Below are positions 1-6,557 of a DNA stretch of 17,284 bases, piece after piece. This stretch comes from CAZCGA01 sp964498075 (GTDB taxonomy: Bacteria > Desulfobacterota > Binatia > HRBIN30): positions 1-17,284 of the forward strand of contig CAZCGA010000133.1 in NCBI GenBank assembly GCA_964498075.1. Reading direction: 5' to 3'. Each line of letters begins with the position of its first letter. The stretch's first letter is position 1. The notes under the pieces are model-generated. The model worked only from the letters and a program-made list of their open reading frames with translations, was not told where the DNA came from and did no database searches. The position numbers and the translations under genes were made by a program.

Positions 1-964
1 TGGCGCCGACGCCGCCGCAGGAGATGTCGGCGAGCTCGGCCGAGAAGTCGCCGCAATGGTGGCACTCGGGTCGGGCATACTCTTGCGCTTGGCGCAGGTT
101 CATCTCGACGAGCTCACCGTCCTTCTTGAAGATCTGCACCTTTCCCTTCACGTTGAACTGCCGAATCTCGCTGAGCGGAATCCCCATCTGCCCCTGGATG
201 GCGTCGACCATCAGCTCATCGAAGGTAAACACCTCGCTGCACAGCAGACCGATGTTGAGCGCCACGCGTTCGCCGAAGCCCTTGAGGAAGCCGCGCTGCT
301 TGTCGATGATCTTGTCCTTCTTGCGGCCGTTGTTGAGGAAGGCCGGATCGGTGAGCTGCATCTTGCGCACCGGCGTGATCTGACACGGCACGCCGACGAA
401 GGCGACCTTGGTGAGCCCTCGTTTCTGCGCATCGGCGAGTGCGAGGTTGTTGGGGCAGTAGGTGTACCACGAGCTGGCGCTGCCGATCGCTTCGTCGACC
501 GTCGTGACCACCGTGGGCATCGGCTGGCAGGGCTTCGCCGGGTCCACGGCCGACACCACCGCGCCGTCGAACGCGCCGCTGCGCAAGCCCCACACGAGGA
601 TCGTGGTGACGACGCCGCCATCCTCGCACCGCGCCAGTACCTCCGGATCCTTGCAGCGCGCCGCCACGATGCGCCGATACACTCCGAACGCACCGCGGTA
701 GGCACCGTTTCCGGGGAAGACGCGATCCGTCATATGATGCTCGCGGTCGCCGAGCCGCGGACAGACCTGCGCACAGACATCGCACCCGATCCCTTCGCTG
801 ATACCGCAGTAGTCGAACGGATTGGTCGCCTTCGCGACCTGTTTGGGTTTGCCGTCGACGTAGTCGATGACGTTGTGAGGGCAGACCAGCACGCAACTGC
901 CGCACTCGCAGCAGCTGCCGTAGGCTACCACTTCATTCATCATCTCCTTGAAGCTCGAATGCAT
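1..964 (-). CDS. Coenzyme F420 hydrogenase/dehydrogenase beta-subunit family protein (FrhB/FdhB-like), partial at left edge
   Basis: This open frame runs off the left edge, leaving 321 visible codons and no stop. The N-terminus carries a ferredoxin-like cluster motif, C18-x2-C21-x2-C24-x3-C28-P. A second set follows at C53 and C61-x2-C64-x3-C68-P. Near the visible end is another Cys group (PECHHCGDF, then ISCGG). The stretch GGVVTTIL and the segment VGVPCQI resemble the FrhB/FdhB core that binds flavin and Fe-S clusters. Family members pass electrons between F420 or another carrier and Fe-S clusters; the partner here cannot be told. I chose ATG 964 because a GAGGGG lies 5-6 nt upstream and the protein then opens SFKEMMNEVV before the first Cys motif, as family members do. 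ATG 943/940 behind AAGGAG is the alternative. The gene lies 20 bp after the phosphoesterase on the same strand, so co-transcription is likely. Confidence 0.85.
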   Translation of the reverse strand, partial: MHSSFKEMMNEVVAYGSCCECGSCVLVCPHNVIDYVDGKPKQVAKATNPFDYCGISEGIGCDVCAQVCPRLGDREHHMTDRVFPGNGAYRGAFGVYRRIVAARCKDPEVLARCEDGGVVTTILVWGLRSGAFDGAVVSAVDPAKPCQPMPTVVTTVDEAIGSASSWYTYCPNNLALADAQKRGLTKVAFVGVPCQITPVRKMQLTDPAFLNNGRKKDKIIDKQRGFLKGFGERVALNIGLLCSEVFTFDELMVDAIQGQMGIPLSEIRQFNVKGKVQIFKKDGELVEMNLRQAQEYARPECHHCGDFSAELADISCGGVGA

Positions 965-984
965 CGAAGCCCCTCTGTCGACGC

Positions 985-2226
985 TTAGCCCTGAGCCCCC
1001 GGAGAGTCAACGGCGAGGCGGCGGCCAGCGCCCTGACCGGTCGTCGCCGCGCCGCAGCGCACGACGATCTCGGTGATTTCCGCCGGCGCGCGCAGCCGCA
1101 TGGCCGGCCCCCAGAAGCCCGTGCCGCTGCTGACGTAGAGCTGCGCGCCGTTCTTCGTGTAGTGCCCGGCCACGAACGGAGTGCTCAGGCGGACCAGGTA
1201 GCGGAACGGCCAGATCTGTCCGCCGTGCGTGTGACCGGAGAGTTGCAGGTCAACGCCGAGCCTCGCCGCCGCGTGGAACGTCGCGGGGTCGTGGGCCAGC
1301 AGCAACACCGGTCGCGCGGGATCGCGATCAGCCAAAGCGCGCGGCAGGTCTTCGCGATGCGTGCCACCCAGCAGTTGCGCGTTGTGGTCCTCGACGCCGG
1401 CGAGGTCGAATGATGCGTCACCGGCGCCGACGACGACGCGTTCGTTGCGCAACACCCGGATGCCGAGCTCGCGCACGCGGCCCACCCATGCGTCCGGGCC
1501 CGAGTAGTGGTCGTGATTCCCGGTGACGAAGAACACCCCGTGCGGTGCGCGCAGCTCACGTAAGGGCGCGACCTCCGCGCCGATGCGGCGGACGCTGCCG
1601 TCCACCAGATCGCCGGTGATCGCCACGAGATCAGGAGCCAGGGCATTGCAGCGGGAAACGATCTGCGCCGCGAAGCGCCGATCGAGGAGAGGACCGAGAT
1701 GGAGATCGCTGATCTGCACGATGCGGAATCCGTCGAGCCCCCGCGGCCAGCGCGCCAATCGCACCTCCACGCGTCGGACGACCGGGCCGGCCAGGGCGGA
1801 GGACATGCCCACGAGCCCGGCGACCGCGGCGATACCGACCACTGCGAGCGCTCGGGTGCGTGCCGGCGCCGTGCTGACGACGACGCCGTGCGCGTCGGCC
1901 CAGGTCGCGGCGCCGAGCAGGGACCACAGGGCGTCGGATACCAGCAGCAACGTCAGCAGCAGGAAGGCAAAGCCCATCCACGCCGAGGCCGGCCAGGCGA
2001 TCAGGCGCGCCACCCGCGGCTGCAGCAACCGTTCTCCGAACGGTTGGAAGACCACCGTCGTCCCGAGCACGGCAATCACCGCCAGGAACGTGTCACGCAG
2101 CGGCGGTGCCAAGCCCAGATCCAACACGAGACGCACCGCGAGGTAGGTGTGCGTGCCCACGAGCACCGCCAGCAGGATTGTGATGAACGTCGCTACGATC
2201 AGAAACCGTCGCATGCCTGTCCTCAT
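985..2226 (-). CDS. Membrane-anchored metallophosphoesterase (YkuE-like)
   Basis: The product is a 413-residue calcineurin-like phosphoesterase. All metal-binding blocks are present: DLHLG (174-178), GDLVD (205-209), GNHDH (236-240) and GHTHGGQ (331-337). The first ~150 residues hold several hydrophobic stretches (about 8-33, 44-60, 78-104 and 126-147). The catalytic domain is therefore probably tethered to the inner membrane, as in YkuE/YaeI-type proteins that act on lipid or envelope phosphoesters. The actual substrate is unknown. The start is either ATG 2226, with a weak AGGT upstream, or Met5 at 2214 behind AGG. The gene is divergent from the amidohydrolase across a 95-bp gap and lies just upstream of the FrhB-like gene. 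Confidence 0.9.
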   Translation of the reverse strand: MRTGMRRFLIVATFITILLAVLVGTHTYLAVRLVLDLGLAPPLRDTFLAVIAVLGTTVVFQPFGERLLQPRVARLIAWPASAWMGFAFLLLTLLLVSDALWSLLGAATWADAHGVVVSTAPARTRALAVVGIAAVAGLVGMSSALAGPVVRRVEVRLARWPRGLDGFRIVQISDLHLGPLLDRRFAAQIVSRCNALAPDLVAITGDLVDGSVRRIGAEVAPLRELRAPHGVFFVTGNHDHYSGPDAWVGRVRELGIRVLRNERVVVGAGDASFDLAGVEDHNAQLLGGTHREDLPRALADRDPARPVLLLAHDPATFHAAARLGVDLQLSGHTHGGQIWPFRYLVRLSTPFVAGHYTKNGAQLYVSSGTGFWGPAMRLRAPAEITEIVVRCGAATTGQGAGRRLAVDSPGAQG

Positions 2227-2268
2227 TCTACCTGCATTTCATGTCGATGGGACAGTAGAACTTCCGGC

Positions 2269-2298
2269 TTGCTTGCAGCCGTTGAATTGGGCTTTAAG
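2269..2298 (+). promoter_or_regulatory. Possible sigma70-type promoter of the amidohydrolase-phosphofructokinase pair
   Basis: TTGCTT at 2269-2274 and TTTAAG at 2293-2298 are separated by 18 bp. The predicted transcript start would fall just before the AAGGAG ribosome-binding site at 2311-2316. The -35 match is weak and was found by eye in the 95-bp divergent gap. Confidence 0.3.
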
Positions 2299-2321
2299 GA
2301 ACGCAACGAGAAGGAGCCCGC

Positions 2322-4010
2322 ATGGCCAGCACACGCACAGGACGTTCTCTCTTCATCCGCAACACCCGCATTGTTGACGGCACCGGGGGGCCGTCGACAT
2401 TCGGCGACGTCGCCGTGGACGACGGGGCCATCGCCGCCATCGGTGAGAACCTCTCCGCGTCCGGCCTGCCGGCGGGGACGCCGCAGATCGACGCACAGGG
2501 TCGTGTCGTCGCGCCCGGCTTCATCGACGTGCACACGCACTTCGACCCGCAGATCTGCTGGGATCGTCTGGCGACACCGATGCTGGAGCATGGCGTCACC
2601 ACAGTGCTCATGGGCAACTGCTCGCTGTCGCTCGCGCCGGTCAAGCAGCCCGACCGCCGGGCCCTCGCCGGCATGTTCAAGCAGATCGAAGACATTCCGC
2701 TGAGTGCCTTTGCCGAAGGTGTGGCGTGGTCGTGGGAGAGCTATCCCGATTACCTTGATTACATCCGCAAGGACTTGGGCATCAACGTGGCGGGTCTGGT
2801 GGGCCATTCGGCGCTGCGCACCTACGTCATGGGCGCCGCGGCGCAGGAGCGCGCCGCCACCGACGAAGAGACGGCGGCGATGTGCCGCGTGCTCAGCGCG
2901 GCGATTCGGGCCGGTGCGGCCGGGCTGTCGACATCGTACGTGGACATCGACGAGCAGATGCGGCCGGTACCCAGCCGATTCGCGACGCGCGACGAGATCA
3001 TCGCGTTGGGCCGCGCCATGGCCGCGGCGGGTCGCGGCATCATTCAGACCGTCCCGGTCTTCTACAACCCACCCGAGCAGATCCAGAACATCGAGGAGAT
3101 GGGCGAGATCTCCCGCGCCACCGGGTTGATGTGTACGGTTGCACCGATCGTGTACGGCGGACCCGACTCCCGCCTGTGGAGTGACTCGCTCGCCGTGCTC
3201 GAGGCGCAGGCGCAGCGCGGGGCGCGCGTCTACGGCCAGAGCATGCCGCGCACCTTCGACATCAACATCCGCCTGTCGGAGAGCTCGTTCATCCTGCTGG
3301 CGCTGCCGGCGTGGGCCGAGCTGATGCGCATGCCGCTCGCGGAGCGCCTGGCGGGGTTCCGCGATCCGTCACGCCGCGAGGATCTCCGCAATCAGGCGGT
3401 GTTCCTCGGCCCGTTGTGGTCGATGATCCAAGTCGGCCACACGGCAACGCCCCGCAACCAGCCGCTCAAAGGACGCTTGCTCACCGCGCTGGCCGGCGAA
3501 CGCGGGGTCACGCCCGCCGACGCGATGATCGACCTCGCCTGTGACGAGAATCTCGAGACCGAGTTCTCCGTCGTCAATGCGATTCACGCCGACCCCGAGT
3601 ACGTGACGAAGATCCTCTCCCACCCGCGCATTCACATCGGCGCCAGCGACGCCGGTGCGCATGTCGCGCAGTTCTGCGGCGCCGGCGACACCAGCTACCT
3701 GCTTGCCCGCTGGGTGCGTGAGCTGCAGGCCTTCACGCTCGAGCAGGCGGTGCACCGTCTCACCGGCGAGCTGGCTGACGCCTTCGGCATTCGCGGCCGC
3801 GGGCGGATCGTCCCCGGCCTGGCCGCCGACCTCGTCCTCTTCGATCCCGCTACCATCGATCGCGGCGACGAGGAGTTCATCCACGACGTTCCCGGCGGCG
3901 GCAACCGCTACGTCCGTCACGCTCGAGGTATCGACGCGGTGGTGGTGAACGGTGCGGTGGTGTGGGAGCACGGCGACTACACCGGCGCACGGCCGGGAGT
4001 GATCGTCTGA
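2322..4010 (+). CDS. Amidohydrolase, N-acyl-D-amino-acid deacylase (D-aminoacylase) family
   Basis: This 562-residue metal-dependent hydrolase starts at an ATG placed 5 nt after AAGGAG. The N-terminal beta-sandwich strands lead into the metal site APGFIDVHTHFD (His71, His73). Next comes MGNCSLSLAP with Cys100, the bridging cysteine typical of D-aminoacylases. GASDAGAHV (439-447) supplies the catalytic Asp443. The C-terminus has the usual GRIVPGLAADLVLFD block. Residues 163-372 contain no histidine, although D-aminoacylase normally has two His ligands there, so the second metal site is altered or absent. The substrate may not be an N-acyl-D-amino acid. The phosphofructokinase gene follows after 11 bp, probably in the same transcript, though no pathway link is obvious. 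Confidence 0.88.
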   Translation: MASTRTGRSLFIRNTRIVDGTGGPSTFGDVAVDDGAIAAIGENLSASGLPAGTPQIDAQGRVVAPGFIDVHTHFDPQICWDRLATPMLEHGVTTVLMGNCSLSLAPVKQPDRRALAGMFKQIEDIPLSAFAEGVAWSWESYPDYLDYIRKDLGINVAGLVGHSALRTYVMGAAAQERAATDEETAAMCRVLSAAIRAGAAGLSTSYVDIDEQMRPVPSRFATRDEIIALGRAMAAAGRGIIQTVPVFYNPPEQIQNIEEMGEISRATGLMCTVAPIVYGGPDSRLWSDSLAVLEAQAQRGARVYGQSMPRTFDINIRLSESSFILLALPAWAELMRMPLAERLAGFRDPSRREDLRNQAVFLGPLWSMIQVGHTATPRNQPLKGRLLTALAGERGVTPADAMIDLACDENLETEFSVVNAIHADPEYVTKILSHPRIHIGASDAGAHVAQFCGAGDTSYLLARWVRELQAFTLEQAVHRLTGELADAFGIRGRGRIVPGLAADLVLFDPATIDRGDEEFIHDVPGGGNRYVRHARGIDAVVVNGAVVWEHGDYTGARPGVIV

Positions 4011-4021
4011 AAGACAGCGGC

Positions 4022-5317
4022 ATGACGCAGGAAAAGAAGCTCGCGATTCTCGTGAGTGGCGGACCGGCACCGGGCATCAACAGTGTCATCGGCGCCGCGA
4101 CGATCCGCAGCCTCCTCGAAGATGTCGCGGTGCTCGGCATCCGCGATGGGTTCGAGTGGATCATGCAGGGCAACACCGACCACGTCGTCCCGCTGACGAT
4201 CGACGCGGTGAGCCGCATCCACTTCCGCGGCGGATCCTTCATCGGGATCTCGCGTGCCAACCCGACGACGGACCCGCAGCATCTCGAGAACGCCGTGACC
4301 GCCATGCAGCGGCTCAACGTCGACCGCTTGATCACGATCGGCGGCGACGACACGGCCTTCTCCGCCATGAAGCTTGCCGAGAAGTCCGCCGGCCGCATCC
4401 GCGTCGTGCACGTCCCGAAGACCATCGACAACGATCTCGATCTGCCGCCGCACATCGACACCTTCGGCTTTCAGACGGCGCGGCACGTCGGCGTCGAGCT
4501 GGTGAAGAACCTGATGGTCGACGCGTTTACGACCTCGCGCTGGTACGTCGTCATCTCGATGGGCCGCAAGGCCGGTCATCTAGCGTTGGGGATCGGCAAG
4601 GCGGCCGGGGCGACGCTGACGTTGATCACCGAGGAGTTCGGCGGCCAGCAAATCCATTTCCAGACGATCGTCGACACCCTGGCGGCGGCCATCATCAAGC
4701 GGCTGAGCGAAGGGCGGCGCGACGGCGTGGCCGTGGTCGCCGAGGGCGTGGTGCTCGACATCGATCCGCAGGACCTGTCCGAGCTGAAGGACATCGAGCG
4801 CGACGCCCACGGCAACATCCGCATCGCCGAGATCGACATCGGCGAGATCCTGAAGCGTGCCGTGGCGGCGCGGCTCAAGGGCTTCGGCATCAAGGCGACG
4901 ATCGTCGCGAAGAACATCGGCTACGAGCTGCGCTGCGCCGATCCGATTCCGTCTGACATGGAGTATACCCGCGACCTCGGCTACTGCGCGGCGAAGTACC
5001 TGCTCGACGGTGGCGACGCGGTGATGGTCTCCATACAAGGTGGGCAGTTCGTACCCGTGCCCTTTGCGGAGCTGTTGGACCCGAAGACCGGGCGCGCCAA
5101 GGTGCGCCTGGTGGACATCCATTCCGCCCGCTATGCGATTGCGCGGCGCTACATGATCCGCCTGCGCCGCGACGATTTCGAGAACCCGTCCGAGCTGCAG
5201 AAGTTTGCGGCGACCGCCGGGATGACGGTGGAGGAGTTCCGCCGGCAGTTCGCCTATCTCATCGAGACCGAGCCGCCGCCGCTGGTGCTGGTGCCGCCGC
5301 GCCCCGCGGAGCGCTAG
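4022..5317 (+). CDS. 6-phosphofructokinase, PPi-dependent type
   Basis: The product has 431 residues. It shows the PFK nucleotide/phosphate loop SGGPAPG (12-18), the GGDD motif (107-110), PKTIDND (132-138) and MGRKAGHLA (180-188), with AEGV at 240-243 and DMEYTRDLG at 312-320. GGDD plus the Lys of PKTIDND are the residues that mark pyrophosphate-dependent rather than ATP-dependent enzymes. The reaction would be the reversible phosphorylation of fructose 6-phosphate in cytoplasmic glycolysis or gluconeogenesis. I chose ATG 4022 because MTQEKKLAILVSGG matches the family start; an in-frame upstream start at 3962 would lie inside the amidohydrolase. The ribosome-binding site is weak, so coupling to the upstream gene 11 bp away is likely. 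The gene converges on infA with a 10-bp gap. Confidence 0.92.
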   Translation: MTQEKKLAILVSGGPAPGINSVIGAATIRSLLEDVAVLGIRDGFEWIMQGNTDHVVPLTIDAVSRIHFRGGSFIGISRANPTTDPQHLENAVTAMQRLNVDRLITIGGDDTAFSAMKLAEKSAGRIRVVHVPKTIDNDLDLPPHIDTFGFQTARHVGVELVKNLMVDAFTTSRWYVVISMGRKAGHLALGIGKAAGATLTLITEEFGGQQIHFQTIVDTLAAAIIKRLSEGRRDGVAVVAEGVVLDIDPQDLSELKDIERDAHGNIRIAEIDIGEILKRAVAARLKGFGIKATIVAKNIGYELRCADPIPSDMEYTRDLGYCAAKYLLDGGDAVMVSIQGGQFVPVPFAELLDPKTGRAKVRLVDIHSARYAIARRYMIRLRRDDFENPSELQKFAATAGMTVEEFRRQFAYLIETEPPPLVLVPPRPAER

Positions 5318-5327
5318 AAGCCTGAGC

Positions 5328-5543
5328 TCAGCCGCGATGGACGATCAAGCCGTGGGTGGGGTCGTACGGGGACACCGCAATCGTCACGTGGTCCCCCGGG
5401 ATCACTTTGATGTGAAAGCGGCGCAGCCGGCCACTGATGCGCGCCACGAATTGGCGGCCGTTGTCGCCGGCAATGCGGAAGTGGCCGCCCGCCATCAGCT
5501 CGGTGACGCGGCCGGGAATCTGTAACAGATCGTCGCGACTCAT
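5328..5543 (-). CDS. infA: Translation initiation factor IF-1
   Basis: This 71-residue protein is a single S1-like OB fold of exactly the usual IF-1 length. It contains FVARISGRLRR (32-42), HIKVIPGDHVTI (44-55) and SPYDPTHGLI (58-67), which align with the conserved IF-1 core. IF-1 binds the ribosomal A site during initiation. The N-terminus (MSRDDLLQIPGRV) and the middle are more divergent than in a standard infA, so this may be a second, specialised copy. Its ATG overlaps the S21 stop codon by one base (TAATG), indicating translational coupling to rpsU. Confidence 0.92.
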   Translation of the reverse strand: MSRDDLLQIPGRVTELMAGGHFRIAGDNGRQFVARISGRLRRFHIKVIPGDHVTIAVSPYDPTHGLIVHRG

Positions 5544-5863
5544 TAACGGTCTCCGAAGCGCATCGAGGCGCGCGCCGCCTGGCGTCGGCGGCGGCGGATC
5601 GCCTCACGCGTTTTGCGCCGCTTGCGGTCGCCGGGCTTCTCGTAATGCTCGTGACGCTTGATGTCCTTGAGCAGGCCTTCCTTGAGCACCAGCTTCTTGA
5701 AGACGCGCAGCGCCGCCTCGATGCCGCGGTCGTCGACCACAACCGTCAGCGCTTGGCCGCGCCGTCCATAGCCTCCCCCGTCGCCTCGACGCGGATGACT
5801 CCGGGGCGCATCGGTCCGTGGCCCTTCCTCACGCGCTCCGGCACCGCCTTCTGGTTCGATCAT
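5543..5863 (-). CDS. rpsU: 30S ribosomal protein S21 with N-terminal extension
   Basis: Residues 39-106 are a clear S21: a TVVVDDRGIEAALR start, FKKLVLKEGLLKDIKRHEHY, then the basic helix KPGDRKRRKTREAIRRRRR. S21 sits near the anti-Shine-Dalgarno end of 16S rRNA and aids initiation. The 106-residue product is longer than the usual 60-75 because of a Gly/Arg/Glu-rich extension of about 38 residues with no recognisable domain. ATG 5863 was chosen because GAGAGGAGAG lies just upstream and the ATG overlaps the preceding gene's stop (ATGA). No ATG or TTG lies closer to the conserved part; GTG at codon 42 would cut into it. The gene is coupled to infA downstream. Confidence 0.9.
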   Translation of the reverse strand: MIEPEGGAGAREEGPRTDAPRSHPRRGDGGGYGRRGQALTVVVDDRGIEAALRVFKKLVLKEGLLKDIKRHEHYEKPGDRKRRKTREAIRRRRRQAARASMRFGDR

Positions 5864-6129
5864 GACATCTCTCCTCTCTGTGCGTGCTCCGTCGCCGGTT
5901 GCAGCACGCACGCAATGCAGAGCGTTGTCGAGCTGTCCTCGCGACGACACCCGAGTCGCTTCAGGGGTTCAGTGCATTGATGGCACCGGCGACTCCCGCC
6001 GGCCAGGCGGGTCACGATCCACTCATTGCCGTCGAGGCCGAGGCGCAGCGTGCCCGTCGGGGAGACGAGCCTCTCGACGTGTTCGCGCAACAGCTGGCGA
6101 TCGTACGGGCTGTGGGCCGACATGACCAT
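5860..6129 (-). CDS. Small cysteine-rich, zinc-ribbon-like protein coupled to rpsU
   Basis: This is an 89-residue protein if ATG 6129 is used. The C-terminal half has C49-H-Q-C52, C61 and C71-I-A-C74, a spacing suggesting a Zn-binding ribbon or knuckle. The N-terminal half (YDRQLLREHVERL, then GTLRLGLDGNEWIVTRL) is predicted to be helix followed by strands. I do not recognise the family. The TGA stop overlaps the S21 start by 4 bases (ATGA), so the protein is co-translated with S21 and IF-1. A role in translation or RNA binding is only an inference from this. The start is uncertain: GTG 6168 has the best ribosome-binding site (AAGAGGAG, 8 nt spacing) and would give 102 residues, ATG 6123 is also possible, and the frame is open to 6243. 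Confidence 0.65.
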   Translation of the reverse strand: MVMSAHSPYDRQLLREHVERLVSPTGTLRLGLDGNEWIVTRLAGGSRRCHQCTEPLKRLGCRREDSSTTLCIACVLQPATEHAQRGEMS

Positions 6130-6557
6130 CCCGCCCCGAGAGCTCTGCACATGCACTACCGAAACCACGACACAATCTCCTCTTCTCTTCTCCGCGTCGC
6201 ACCGCGCGATGCGACTCCGACGACTCACCATCACTCCCTGCACGTCGCCCGCCAGACATGGACACGCGTTTCACACACCCGGCGTCATCGACGGCCACTG
6301 ATTGCGCGGCGAGCTGACTGAAGCTGGGTCACTCTGCGAGCCCGCCGGATCACACTGGCAGGCTACAGGAACGTGCAAGGAGCTGGATCTTGTAGCAGGG
6401 GTGACCGCGGAAGTCTAGTCGATGGCTGCCCGCTGCCCTGCCCGCCCGAACACCCCGTTCTCCGAGAGCAGCAGCCGCGTCCTCATGCCGTGCGATGCTG
6501 TAATCTCCGGTGACGATGAGGAAAGTCCCGAGCGTGAACCCGACGGCGCGTGCGGCG
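6130..6557. other. Intergenic stretch between comEC end and the zinc-ribbon/rpsU/infA cluster
   Basis: No convincing gene, tRNA or repeat is visible in this 428-bp gap. Short open frames here have no recognisable features. It holds a candidate promoter on the minus strand (6389-6417). If that promoter is real, it implies an untranslated leader of roughly 210-250 nt ahead of the zinc-ribbon gene, depending on which start is used. Confidence 0.5.
6389..6417 (-). promoter_or_regulatory. Candidate promoter of the zinc-ribbon/rpsU/infA operon
   Basis: On the minus strand TAGACT (-35) and TACAAG (-10) are separated by exactly 17 bp, with TGC just before the -10. Each box matches the sigma70 consensus at 4 of 6 positions. 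It is the best such pair seen by eye in this gap and lies upstream of all three genes. Confidence 0.35.

Noticed and set aside
56..988. A 310-codon plus-strand open frame at the left edge
   Set aside because: The minus strand there encodes the Fe-S FrhB-like protein with proper Cys motifs; the plus frame has no recognisable features.
3369..4579. Minus-strand open frames opposite the amidohydrolase and phosphofructokinase
   Set aside because: They lack motifs and ribosome-binding sites and cover two well-supported genes.
5318..5340. Terminator between the convergent phosphofructokinase and infA genes
   Set aside because: Only a short GAGCTC palindrome is present, with no usable loop or T tract.
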